DNA of 64,000 nt from Allodiplogaster sudhausi (taxonomy: Eukaryota > Nematoda > Chromadorea > Rhabditida > Diplogasteridae): positions 1,485,501-1,549,500 of the forward strand of contig CALZFC010000009.1 in NCBI GenBank assembly GCA_945643635.1, read 5' to 3'. Below the pieces are notes generated by a model. That model was not told the origin of the DNA. It saw only the letters and a program-made list of their open reading frames with translations, and made no database searches. Of this stretch, positions 1 through 13,738 are shown one piece after another; the stretch's first letter is position 1, and each line of letters begins with the position of its first letter. The translations under genes and the position numbers were made by a program.

Positions 1-706
1 AGTGCTACTTGATTCTGCTCGAGTGTTCGAACAAATGCGATGTGTCGTGGCAAGATTGTTGTTACCTGTTCTATCGACACCGTCGTTCTGTTCATTTAAT
101 GGTGTTGATGGCCAACGAATCCCTCCTATTTTATTGTGCAGTGGCTTGAAGTCGGGGAAGTTGCAGTATTTTTTCCCCAGTAAGGATGTTTACTGATCTT
201 TAGTAACCGAGCCAGATTTATAGCTTTGAAATCATGCTTGAATTCCGCTGCAATGGTCATGGTGAAGGGGCCACTCTGCTGAATTCACTTTGGAGAATTA
301 AGGCAAATCGCCTTGGAGGGAAGCAAGCCCAATGCGCTCCCTTCACGGGGCTTCAATATTTGGCATATAATCTTTCTTGATCCCTGAAATATAATCGTCC
401 GAAGAAGCTGGTGAGAGCGCTCAGTTCAATTGCTTGAGCTGCAATCTAGCAACAAAATGGCTCTCCTTTTCTTACACATGCCTTGGATACAGCGAAAAAT
501 ATTTTCCCACCATCATGACTAAATCTTTTCATTCAATTTAATCTGGCAGCAATTGCCGTTCTCCACCACAATGAGATCTTTACGATGCGTTGGGGTCCTT
601 CCTTCCTCCTCCAATTACTCTCGCTCTTGCTCCAGCTTTCTCTGTGCTGTTGCCAGCCTGCTGGCCCTCAACAACTTGTGCCTTTACGACCGCCACCATG
701 TCCGCT

Positions 707-749
<43 letters not shown>

Positions 750-2966
750 TCCCTCTCTCTCTCTCACTCATTCTCTCTCGCATTCCCTCTTTCTTACTCC
801 TCTCATTCGCGCTATCTTGTCGTCATCTCTGCTAAATCCTGTTGCCTGCCGATGTCTTACAAACATCTTTCATACATAACGAATAGACGTGAGAATGTTA
901 TTTGCTCGTTCTTTCATTAACAAAATGGTGCTTACTGGGCAGCAGAGTGACCTCAATGGGGATTAAGCACACAGACGCTCTCCTTCGTGAGTGTCTCCAA
1001 GTTCCGTTTAGTTTGATTTGTTGACTGGGGACTTGTGTTGTTCCTCTGAATGCCAAATATGCTCTGGTGCTGCTCGCTTTGCCCATTCATACGTGTAACA
1101 CATGGCAATCATATGCTTGGCTTCGCTGTTAATCTGCCTTTTGCCTTCTGGTAGCCGCCGTCTCGAGGGCCGTCATGCATTTGTGAGCGGGGCACTCGCA
1201 CCGATTCCCTTTTCCTGAAGTTCGTCCTGTTTTTCACGTCAACAATAAGGCCATTAAAGAGGCACGACATAGCTAAAACCTGCTCATGCGAGAGTAATGA
1301 CTGTCTTTTTTCTGTGAATTCAAGAGTAAGGTTCATTCAGGCAGCCTTTGTGGCCTTCCACTTCATCTCCGATTATTCCTTTTTCCATTCCCTGCTGGGT
1401 TAGCCGTAGCTGCTGTTTACACTGTTTCTTTTTACCTCACTGGACATGCGAGACGTGTGTGTGTGAATTGATTGCTCAAGTGTTTAGATGCGTTGCTTCT
1501 TTCTTCGCTTCAGTACCGTATCTTGTCGTTTCTTGAATGGTTCGCCAGAGGACGAGTGTTTACTACTTCTTCTTTGATTCTTTGACTTCTCCCAAGTCTT
1601 GTGATGTCAATGTGCCACTCAAAGGGGGAGAATTCATGCAATTCTACTTGGAATCAGCGCAAGTAAGTAAGACTTTCTCGAATCTCCTCTCATTCATATT
1701 CATGGCTGGCGGCAAGCGCTTGAATGACTTTCTTCCCACTCGCCCCCTCCCCCAATCCAGCGTGGCCTCCTCATACAATATCCCTCCTCCCTCAGTCAGA
1801 TCCATCTCAAAAGCATTCTGGCTGAGACCACTAGAAATAGAAAGGAGACGACCACTCCTCACTCCCAAGTCTCGCGCTCTCTTCTATTCTTCTCTCATCC
1901 ATCCATGTATCACGCTTGTGTTGATTGTGTACGTGAACAACGACGAATGTCTTGCAAAAGAAGGAGAGATGAATTGATCTCTCGCCGCTATTCCAATTGC
2001 GAAAGGACAACGACGTTTCTTTTTTGCTTTGTCCAGAGCACAACCCCCAACAAACATGTAAAGCCGTCGGCGAAGCCAAGAGCCTGGAAGCACAGGAAAA
2101 CGAGCAGAATGAGAAGCGGTGTGCATGAAGCTGAATGCAGCAGACGACGCTGAGCAGTTGTGCAAGCAGAAATGAATGAGTGCTGTTAGAGAAGTCTCAG
2201 CGTTTCAAGATGGATACAAACTGTCCGGCACTCAAATTGTTCAAGTTTAGAAAGAGAGAGGGGGGAGGGAGAGAGAGAGCGGAAGAAAGAGAAAGAGAGA
2301 TGGAGGGAGCGAGAGAACGAAAGAAAGAGAGAGAGATTGAGTAACCATCTATACGACGCGACGCAAAGAAGAGAAGGAAACGTCGCGTGCATGATTGACC
2401 AGTCCTAAACATGCCTAGTCGTTTACATTGTCCCGTCACTCATCTTCACTTCTGCACATTCCCTCGGCCTGCCCCGGGCTGTCTCTTTGTATCCTCTGGC
2501 TGCCCGCCCGGGCCCTTAGTAATGATTCTCTGCCCGCCAGATCGCCTTTCAGACATTTCGGCAAGCGAGTCCATCACACCCCCCATTCACACTTTGTGTC
2601 TCTTCTGCCATCTCGTATTCACCATCAGATCATTACCAGATCGTAGCTCACTCCTCATTAACAGAGTGGCAATCATGTTGATGCCTGCTGATTGATATGA
2701 TAGTTCCCTTCCCTCCTTTCCCAACCCATTCACGCGAGTCCCTTGGCGTCACAGCAAACCTCATCCATTCATCTCTTACAACACATTCCATCTCTCTCTT
2801 TTTTTGTCTCACTTCATGATTGTGCGCGAGGACGAGTGCACATGATCCATTCTTATTTTATGATATTCTTTTCGTTTGCACTCTTTTAACGACTGCGCTG
2901 CGAGGTGTTGGCGGCATTCCCTTTTGCTTTTGCTGTTCATTCAGGTGGGGGGGGGGGAGAACTGAA

Positions 2967-3015
<49 letters not shown>

Positions 3016-3104
3016 GAGAATGGAGGAACACGGCTAGAGGCAACGTTAGTGAAGGAATTAGAGAACAGTGCTTAAAAAAGAACAGTGAATAGAGTACGGG
3101 AACC

Positions 3105-3154
<50 letters not shown>

Positions 3155-3238
3155 CTGCATTGAGACGACTCACTTCTTCGCCGAGCACAGTAATGTGTTT
3201 ACTCGCTTTTTTGTTGCCTCTCTCCACTTTGCCTCTTT

Positions 3239-3284
<46 letters not shown>

Positions 3285-3705
3285 ACGCTCTCTGGCCTTG
3301 CTCATGCCTCTACGCTTGTTGCGAGAGTGCGACTTGTCATCTAAAGGTGGCGTGTGTGTGTGACACACGCTTGGAGCGCGCATGGTTTGAGTTGGAAGGA
3401 AGGAGAAGCAGAGGAGGAGGAGAGGTAATATGAGAGGGCTGCTGCTGTGGATGGGGTTGGAGAGAATGTGAGACTGCCGACTCGGCGGCAGCGGCAGTCT
3501 CAACCTGCTCATCTCCTCATAGCTTGTCATCATCATCAGCTGTCCCTTGCCAGACAATGTGCCTCGGGGCAAGCCTCCACATTTCCCCAAAATGCCTCTT
3601 CTCCATAACCCGGCCAGTGTATTTCGTTTTCTTTCTTTCTTTCCTTTTTTTTGCAACTCAGCCTCACGTGTGTGACCGGCGGGAAAGAGTGCGCGACCTT
3701 TGCCG

Positions 3706-3755
<50 letters not shown>

Positions 3756-5339
3756 CTCTTGCCACAGCTGCTGCTAGCTTTGCTAGCTGGCTGTGGAAGG
3801 AGAGAGCCACGCGAGGAGAGAGGGGAGATGATTGATTGCCACCACTAACAGCAAGGCAGTTCCTCGAGTATTGCTGTGCATTATGACAAGGACGAGAAGA
3901 GGCTGAGAGCGAGAGAGAAAGAACACCTTCCGGTACTGACTCTGAGACTCTTTTTAAATAGCAGCAGCCTCGAACTGTCTCTGTCTGTCTGTGTATACAT
4001 TGTTTCGTCACTTCCACCCCGTGTGTCCCTGGCGACCGCGCGGCAAGGGAAGTCTATATGCAAAGACGATGAAGAAGTGCGCGCTTGGTTCCGCATTTTG
4101 TCTCGTTCCTCTACTCTTACGGAGATTGATGGTACGGTTGTGTTATGGGAGGAGGTGTGTGTATGGGAGGGGTGGGCGGGTTGGAGAAGAGGCATAAGAA
4201 GAAGGCATCTTCCGGTGCGACTACCATCTCCCTCTCTTTGATGCCCTGTCCATTTGCTGTTGCCATTGTAGTCGTGTCTTCCCCTCTCCCCCCGCCCTCT
4301 CCCCTTCCGCTACTCCGATCTTCTTCCTCCTTCACCCTTCGCTTCCTCAGCTCCCTTTGTTCGTTGCCCCCTTTCAGTCTTCTCTCTGCCACGTCGATTT
4401 CACACACCTGGCTGGCCTCCACTTGCAGAAGTGGCAGCCACGCGAAGCTTGCCTAACCTCGCGGCATTCTGTTCCTCTGTCAATGTGCACTAACACTAAC
4501 TGTCTGCTTCTCTCTTTCTTCCTCTTTATCCTATCATTTGATTGTTTCCCTCTCTTGTCCGCCGCTCTTCAATCCCTGTTCATTGTGTTCATGTCGTTCT
4601 CTCCGAGAGCAATGTCTGATCTTGGAGGAAGTGATTTCTTCTTCTTCTCCTCTGCGCAACATCTGCTCTCCTTGTGCATCGGCCGCTTGTTCTAAGACTT
4701 CTCTTTGTTTCTCTGTTACTTCTCCCTTCACTTGAGAGTTCACCACCTTGTCATGGTCCATGTTCTTCTTTCCTCTATTTATCTTTTCGCTTACTCTCTC
4801 TGCTGTCAATTATGAAAGATGCTATCTAACCGTGCGATAACTGTCATACAGCTCCGTCGTAGCCAAGATGTTCTGAATTTGTTTATCTTCCCTGTTTATG
4901 TGTATGACCTTTCGTCTTGTAACGGTTTCTCTGCAATCATCTTTCCTTCTGTCCTATTTCACATTTCTTGCTTGATCTGCAGCTCAATTACCGCGCAAAT
5001 AAACGTTTTATGGCGACGTCCGCATGCCATTTTTTATTATTCGCTAGATTATCTGAGCAAAGTTTTGGTTCTTCTATTGATGATTTGCTGTTTTGTCCTT
5101 CTCTTTTCCAATTTTCTGCTGGTCGAAATGCTGGAACGGCGCCAATTCAAATGCTTTGTGAAGGCATTTTGAGCATTCCATTTCCATTAAGATTAGTGGT
5201 TCTCTTGTTCCGTCGTTGTACATCCGAAAGTGAGAAGAACAGCACCGCAGAGCGGACGCCGGATGAGACAACTCGAAGGAGGAGTGAAGAGGAGGAGAAG
5301 AAGAAGCTGAGAGGCGGCCGCCGTTTCCATCCGCGGCGC
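1..5339. other. Gene-poor, CT/GA-rich flank of the ninein gene
   Basis: No coding exon can be supported here. The longer open frames (for example 1537-1977 on +) are serine/leucine-rich translations of pyrimidine-rich DNA without family similarity, or lack a flanking splice pattern. The stretch holds several dinucleotide runs: CT at about 713-748, GA at about 2975-3012 and 3107-3150, CT at about 3241-3279 and 3711-3751. It may include the promoter and 5' untranslated sequence of the ninein gene that starts at 5340, but no core promoter motif is convincing. Confidence 0.6.
2960..3280. repeat. GA/GA/CT microsatellite cluster able to pair with itself
   Basis: Two long (GA)n runs (about 2975-3012 and 3107-3150) are followed within 100 bp by a (CT)n run (about 3241-3279). 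The GA and CT blocks are complementary, so a transcript or single strand could fold back. Such runs are common across the whole window. Confidence 0.85.
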
Positions 5340-5756
5340 ATGAAGGCCAGCGACGAGAGTCTCGACGATGAGAACGCCCATGTCCAGCAGCTCAAGCGGG
5401 TCTAAACATGCTTTTTTTCATATAATTCATTATTACTTTTACAAAATTTTATCACTCTTAGAGTTGATATTATTACCTGGGAAAATAAATTGAAGCCAAA
5501 AATTCAATTTGAGTTGTTCTACGACTGCCAAGTGGACAGCAGCGGCTGCCTTGGCACAGAGGGCCTGTTCTTGCTCTGCGAGAAGTTGAATCTCTCCGAG
5601 TTCGCGAACGACGTCGTTGAGAGGTCGCTCGCCGGTGGCGCAACCGTTGACTTTCAGGTATCTTAAGAGTCGCACATCTTTCAGTTCTACTTCATTTCCC
5701 ACCAACAATCCAGTGTGAAATGTGTCACACTTGCGCCAGATGCATTACAGCCTTTT

Positions 5757-5810
<54 letters not shown>

Positions 5811-8800
5811 CACCCATAATATGTCTGTGGGGGTACTTGACCTCGTGTGCTGCATCGTTTGGCCGGGATGGAACCAGGGGGAAAGCTGGGGGGGATGCCA
5901 CGGTTGGCCTCATCTCCCCTACTTTGCATGCATGAGAGGCATCACGTAATTGACGCAATGGAAGTGCACCAGCTTGTGAATGGCAAGGAGGAGGAGAGGG
6001 CAAAAGGGCAGGGAATAGAAGAAATAGTGAGTCAGTGAAAGACAGGAGGGAGAAAAAGAACGAGGACACTCTTTACACCTGGCAGATGGAACAACAATGG
6101 CAATTTAACAAGGGCAGCGCGTGAACCTGTGCCATCTGAAGAACGCTTGTGGAAATTAGCGTTGGCACGAAAAAAAACACTATAGATTTAGGGAGCGGTC
6201 CGTAACTACACTGGAGTCAAAACCACTCTTCTTTGTAGAGCTTCAAGGAGCGTTTCGTTGCCCTTCTGCCGGAGATCATCGACGTCTCGTCCGGGAGTGT
6301 CGATCCACTCATCTCACGGACCATCCAGACCGCCCGCTCACTCGGCTTCGGAGATGGACAACGGTTCGTTTCGTTTTTCGTATAAGTAGATACATGGGAT
6401 CAATCAATCGAACCACTTTAAAGCGACCATAAGTGACGATATCTGATAAAATGACGTAGACCTGTGCGAAAGATAAGAAAGAGAAGATTCTAGATGTACA
6501 TATGTAGATACATGCACGCACACATAGATCTGCACAAAAGATAAGACTGCAGTATAAAAGAAAGGAGGATTCATCCGAAACAATATAACAGGTTCATGGA
6601 GTAAGAGATGTTCTTATGTACGCGCATAATAGCCATTCGCCATCGGTGATTTCATCTACAGGAAATTTGATTTTATGCACTTCCAAGGGCTTTTTCAAAT
6701 ATTGCAATCCGGAAGTGCAGTGATTGAATGTGGCGTGAAGAAAAAAACGTCATGTAGCTTATCTACGACCCGTTGGGGTAAAGGGGATTTTCTATTTCTG
6801 ACCCACATTCGCAGTGCCATCCGTAGTGGCTGTTCATACATAAGCCGACTTTGCTTGCGGATCTTGCAAGTCATGTGTGTAATCTCCGTTTATCTGGCTT
6901 ACCACTTCTAGCCAACTCCATCCTTTTTCCATCCCCTCCTATTCCAGCCTCACCTATTCCGTGTTCGCTAGCTTTTTTCTTTATTAGTTAATAAATGGAT
7001 ATTTGTAGTGATCTCTGCTATTACTTTGTAAGAAGAAACACCGCCTTTCCTAGATTTAATACATGTCTGAAGCCTCTCTGTGTACGCTGCACTTTTTTCC
7101 AAAATAAGCTGTATGTACATTCGTTCCATTAGTACACTTTCGGATTTCGCCGAGACTATTTTTCTGGAGTTCCTTGAGAGCACCAAAGATGGTTTTCTCA
7201 TTCCGTCTGAAATGTGATAGTTCTCGAGACAAGAGGCTTCTCTGCCGAGTGCACTTGCCCCCCTTACTCCGCAGATATTCTTTTTGGTCTACACACAGAA
7301 AACGATGTGACAAGGGATGTCACAATTTGATGTCACAATAATGTACCGATTTTACTTCGGTACATATGTGTTCCACCCCATGTCACAATTAGCCGCGGAA
7401 AATGTGACATCTGAATGTGACAAAAAATGTGACCTCTGAGCACCATTCGCCCCGCGCCCTTCTCCCTCCCTCTTCATCCATGCCTTGTATTTTTGAATCA
7501 TTTCATATAAGATTATGGAATAACCTCGAAACCCAAAAAAAGTTTTGCAGCATGCCGATCATCAGCATGGTGTTTGGGTGCGAGACAGCGGAGTCAGCAT
7601 CTAAAGCATAGAGCATGACGCCTTCCGTATTTGAAATTTCGGCGAATTACTCCACCCATACCGGCACAACCTAGATTAGGCGGCCTTTTTCGACTCTACA
7701 TTTATATTGTGCTTTGCGACCACTACGGGCGAGAGATGGAGGAGTGAGCACGGCCCGCAGTGGAACAATGTCACATTTTTGGCTCTCGCAGCGGGTTGCC
7801 AACAAAATGTGACATCATTGCCACCAAAATGTGACATCCGATATCGTAATTTTCGATGTGAGCTCCCGTGTCACAATTTTGGTTACAATTCTGGATGGAA
7901 CAATAATTGTGTGTCACATTTTTTTCTGTGTGTAGCTTCTTCCCCTCCCTAGGCAAAGCGGTCGATCTCCTCCCAGCTGACGGCTGGCCAACCCTTACTT
8001 TAGCGGATCGTTCTCCTCTCTCTCTCCTGACACTCCTTCTTTTGCCCCCCCCCCATTCCTTGAAAATTTTCTGCAACGGAATCCCTTCACATCTCCGCCG
8101 CGCATTCATTTCGCCTTCTCACAGTTTCTACACCACTTCTTCTTTGTGTTCTCCTGAATCTCTCCCTCTCTTTCTCTCTCTCTCGGTCTCTCTTGCCTTC
8201 TCCTCTTTCTCTATCTAAACCATTCTCTCAGCAAGTCCTCTTCGTTGCCCGCACTCTGGGTGTTGTCCAACTTCTTGCACTCCTCGTCATCGGTTTCTCC
8301 TGATGGTGGCGTGTACTTCCAAAGGGACTCCCCCCCCCCCCCTCCTCTTCTCTTCATTGCTCTTTCTTTCCTGTTCGTGTCACTCACACCGAGACAGACT
8401 CACACCGACTCTTCTGTCACGTCTCCACTTCTTTTCGAATACCTTTGTCGACACTGTATAGTATGATATACATAGGTTTTCATTACATCTGATCTGATAT
8501 GTTTTAGAAGCTATAGCGGATTGGCGATTTGCTTTTAAAATTAGTGTAATCTCAAGTCTCCCTCTCTTTCCAGATTGTCTCGCTACGAGGCTCGTCTCGT
8601 GTGCGAGAACACGGCCGAGCTGGAGCAGCTCTCCACTGGCGACATCAACTCACTCTACGAACGAGCGGACGCCAACAGGACAGGCCGCGTCTCTGTACAA
8701 CAACTCCTCACGCAGTACAGGTCAGTGCTGGTAGGACATGGGAATTCTCTTTTTCTCTCTCATTCTCTCTCTCCCTCTCTCTCTCTTCCTCACTCACTCT

Positions 8801-9678
8801 CTCTCTCTCTCTTCTTCATTCTCTCCCCTAATTTATTGTCTCTGCCTTGCTTTCTCTCGCTTTCTTTCTCTCCACTATATCTAGTGCTCCGCTCGCTTTT
8901 TCTCCTCTTTCCACTTGTTGTTTATCTCTTATTCCCCCTACTGTTCAGGAGTACTAATGTTGGAAAGAAGCTTTTTTTTGGTTCATCCAATCCAGTTTAT
9001 TTGCCGCTCCTCTCAGTATCTATCACTTGCAGTTGGGCCATTAACCTGAACGAAAATAGAACGAAGCGCAGCAGAGCCCGGGTTAGACTGTCTTCTGTTG
9101 TGATGGGGGGAAAGAAGGTGGCGGCTGTGCATACGACCGATTCCATGTGTTCTCTCTCTCTCCCTCGGCCCATTCATGGTCCATTTATGGTTTTAGCTCC
9201 GAGCTGGTGCCTGGTGGCCATATAGATACATAACTTCAGCATCATCTGTTCATTCTCACACAAGCCTTCTCTTTCATCCTGTCATTGTTGTGGCTGCGTT
9301 TTCGCGCGGTAATTGCAGAACTCCCCTCCGGGCTCCAGGCTTAGTCACCATCTTGCCAAGCAGGTTGCCCCCTGTTATCTATCGCGGCGTGGGCTGACTG
9401 ATATAGATAGATACTAGTCATAATTGGGGGTCGTATTTTACTGCTGCTTCAAACTTGTATGCTTTTGGCATATATGTACATATGTATAACCTTAAAAGAC
9501 GGTAACTGCGAAAACTGAAGTTGATTATGAAGAGTGTCTTCTTGAGGCTGCACAAGAGACTCTCTGCCGAAGTGCACTTCATCGCCGACTCCTACGTCGC
9601 CTCTCTCAATCTCTTCGAAGCTCTTGACCACGCTCATACGGGGTTCGTCGTCTGGCTTCTCTCTCTCTCTATCTCTCG

Positions 9679-9713
<35 letters not shown>

Positions 9714-11297
9714 GCTCTCTCTCTCTCTCTCGCTCTCTCTCTCGCTCGTTTAAATTATATTTATATCATGCTCACTTTTTCCTTTCCACTTATCCATATT
9801 GCGAGTTTCATCACTGACTCTGATTGTAATGTTAATTACATGTCTTTAACGTCAGAAATTTTTTTCCACAGGACCGGTCTTTTTTTTATAGAACGATTGA
9901 CAGTCATGACCTACTGGAGTATTGGAACAAAGCCGGTGTTCGAATCGACGAAGGCATCACTGTTCTAAAAGTGGGTATAGTTTCCTACTCTTTTTTTTCT
10001 TTGCCGTACCACACTAAATCCATTTGCAAGAGTTGGAGTTGCTCGCTAGTATGCACGGGTTGTTTTGATGTATGTTCTTCTCTGTAAAGATGTTCCTCTT
10101 TACAACGGAGTCAGGCAGCCGTCCCAGAGCCACTCTTAGTTATGAGGCCATTCTTTGGTGTGTTTCTGCAGGCTTTCATTGGTGTTTCTGCAGAAGCCAT
10201 TATCTAGCGTGTCCCCTGCATTCCTGTTTCTATCCAAAAGCCACCCGCCAGCACTAAATCTCATAGACATCAAGAGTGAATTAGGCTTCGAAGAGACAGC
10301 TCAATGGATGGTGGAGTGGGTTGGGAAGCGGCGTCGAGTGAGGGGGGGGGGGGACTGGGACTGGCAGCAAGGGCGATCGGATGAGTGATGGCTTCGGCCA
10401 CTCTTTTTCTAGAGAGAGAGGTGATGAATGATAGATAGGCGAAAGAAGCGTGATTCTCCTCTTCCTTATCTTTCTTTCTCTGCCTGATGGGAGTCATCCG
10501 AGGAGAGCAGGAAGTATCTCTCTCTCTCTTTCTCTGTCACGATCCCTTTTGTGTCCTCGGCGATCAACGACCTCTAGTCTCTCTTCCTTCTCTTCGCTCT
10601 CGCACTCCCCATCTCATTCTCGTTCTGTCTCTCGTCTGTTCTCTCTAACTCATTTTCTCTCATTATCCATATCCCCTTCATACTTTATTTTCACACTCTA
10701 TCTCCTCCTCCTCTCTTGCTAAAGCGCTACTTTTCCTTCTTCTCCTACTGCTGCCGCGGGCTGCCCCGTCGAAACACCTTGGCGCGTGCTTCGTCTTCCT
10801 GTTCCTCCTCCGAAATAATCACCCGAGAACTCCGGCTTATTATCCGTTAAAAATGCCTGTCCACTAGAAATGGCTACTGCGAAGATTCCACTAAGTTTCT
10901 GCCAGGTTCTAACCCGCTTTACATCTATTCAAAATGAGACAAGAATATCACAGAGTTCCTTGCAGCAATGCGGCCAGCCACTCTCCGGGATGGTAAATGC
11001 GATCTACCTCTCTGCTTACCTCGAACGAGAACTCAGCGAGACGGCTGCAGAAGCGCCGGTGGCCGTGAAGACTGCCATCATCGCCCTCCACTGCTGCATC
11101 GACAATCTGCGGTCTCTCTTTCTAGCCTCGTTCTCATGGAAGCATTAGTCACGTTGTTTAGTACCACTTTGTTTTGTTGACGTCACAACATCTAAAATGA
11201 TATGAGAAACAGGAAGAAAAAGCAGAGAGTGAAGGGAACGATGGGCTATCACGGGTTTCCCCCTCTGTTTTCATTGAACAGAAGCTGCAGTTGTTCA

Positions 11298-11341
<44 letters not shown>

Positions 11342-13686
11342 GCAGCAACCATCCCTGTTCATTGTATCTATTGTTACTCATAATACTTTTCAAAGTATTT
11401 GCAGCATTTACGAGTGTGTGATCGTCTTTCAGATGCTCTCTGAAGGAGTTGGAAGAGCGTGCAGAACACTCGCACAAACAGCTGCAGTTGGCCAACCAGA
11501 GGAGGACGCTGCTCATCGAGGAACTCGAGCACAACCAACTCTCCATCGAGCAGAGCTACGAACAGCGCATGAGGCAATGCTCGGCTACTACGCTTCGCTT
11601 AATGGGCGTCTTCCTGACTGTTTGCTCTTTTCAGGGAGACAGAAGAGAAGTTTCGTGCCAAGATTGTCCAGATTGAGGACAAATTTCGGGTTGAGAAGCG
11701 CGAATTGCAGCATGATCTCGAGCAGGTTTGCTTCACTATCAAAGAATATATTTACGCTATGTTTCTATTGAATTGTTACTTTTAGTATGCTAATTAGTGT
11801 AATAAAAAAAATTAGTGTAGCGATTATTTAAGGCTGACGAGGAGTTATCACGGGTGCGGCAGACGGAGACGTCGGCCAGGAATAAGAACGCGTTGTTGGA
11901 GAGGCAGTGCGCGAGGCTGAACGAAGAGGCGCGAGACTACGTCGACAACATTGGACAGCTCGAGCAGCTCAACAGGCTAGTCGATGATATTTGTGCCATC
12001 TCTTCAATCCCGTAATGCAATCCTCTTTAGACAACTACGAAGCGAGCTAAACAAGGCGATGCAAGCTCGGCCGGCCGTCTCAGATGCCGTCGAGACCGGG
12101 ACGGCGCTTCTGTGGAAGCAGAAGGTCGAGCTGCTCGTCTCACATAACAAGGTACCCTCTTCCTTCCTTTTTCTCCGTATTTAATAATGTTTTCATCTCT
12201 GTCTAATTTGTGATTTTATTTCAGCGGCTTCGCGAAAAGATCCAAGAGATGTCTGCGTCGCACTCAAAAAAGCTGAAGCCTTCGCGAGATCTCCAACCGC
12301 TGTCCGCGATGTGGTCACCGGCCTTCAAACATCAAGTGAGCGGGGGATTGTGACGTCATAGAAAAGAAATATTGGAATGCATTCATTCAGCTGGCATGAC
12401 CATCTATACATACATATGTATGTCATGATTGCATGTTCCTCTTTTATGGAACGTGCTGGCTGGCTGAGTGCCGCCCTCTGCCATAATGCCATTATTCCCA
12501 TGCGAGTGCATCAATGGGCCCTATCCCTTTCAATGTGAACAAGTCGTTTTGCCCCCGTTAACAGCGCGATACGCATATTCACTCTGGCGCCACGTAGCCT
12601 TCATTCATTCATAGTTGCACATGGAACCTGTTTCCACACGCGGCAAAAAAGACGGGCTGGCGAGCTAATCTTTCGCCGTTTTTTTCTTCCTTCTCCTCTT
12701 TCTCCCAAATGAACCCTGTCCTTCGGCCGCCGCTTGCACGGCCGGCTCGTGCCAGATCTTCTGGAAAGATTGCAAGGAGCTCTTTCGGCTTGTCTGCATT
12801 TTGCTAGCCCTTACCGAACGCTTCTTTACTATTCCAAGAGTGTCTCTATTTATGGGTTGCCGATTCATGAGACGCGACAGCTGAATAGGCTGGTGAACTC
12901 TCCGCGAGTCAGTGGTGCGTGGAAGAGAGTGCGTGCAGCTGATTCCATTCTTTGTCACGCGAGGGCTTTGCCCAGCTCTTTGCTAGTAATAAGTGCAGAT
13001 TCTATGAAAACCACGAGACTTATGACGGGAGAGGGAATCGAGAGAGAGGAGAAGAAGAAGTGCGAGAATTGGTGCACGAGTAGCATGGCCAATGAGTGGC
13101 CATTCATTGTTGTGTGGCTGCTCAGGTGTCGATGATCCGGAAACGTCGCCTTGGCAAGGACACGCTGTCCGAGATGGAGAGCGAACCAGAAGGCATCTTC
13201 TTCCGAGTCAGAAGGAGACGGCTGCTCAAGAAGAAGGAGCGACGCATCCGACACGATACAGTCGCTGGGGATGCCACTCATCTTTCTAGTCAGTACTTTC
13301 TCTCGCTATCTCTGGGTCTCTCTCTTTCCCTCTTTCTCACTCACTCTCCCTCTCTGTCTGTTTTCACTCTCTCTGTCTCTCTCCCTGTCTCTCACTATCT
13401 ACATATTTCTATCTCTTTCTCCCTCTCTCCCTCTGTTTTTTCTTCTCTCTCTCTTTCTCTCTCCGTTTCACACTCTCTCTATCTCTCACTATCTATTTTT
13501 GTCTCCCTCTCTCTCTATCTCTCTTTGTTTCTCACTCTCTCTTTCTCTCTCTTTCTCTCCCTATCTCTCTCTCTCTCTCTGTCCTTCACTATCTATTTTT
13601 GTCTCCCTCTTTCTCTATTTCTCTTTGGTTCTCACGCTCTCTCTCTCTCTCGTACTCTCTCTTTCTCTCACTTTCTCTCCCTCTCA

Positions 13687-13738
<52 letters not shown>

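Noticed and set aside
1537..1977. 146-aa frame near the left end
   Set aside because: No family similarity, no splice context, pyrimidine-rich composition; cannot be supported as a gene.
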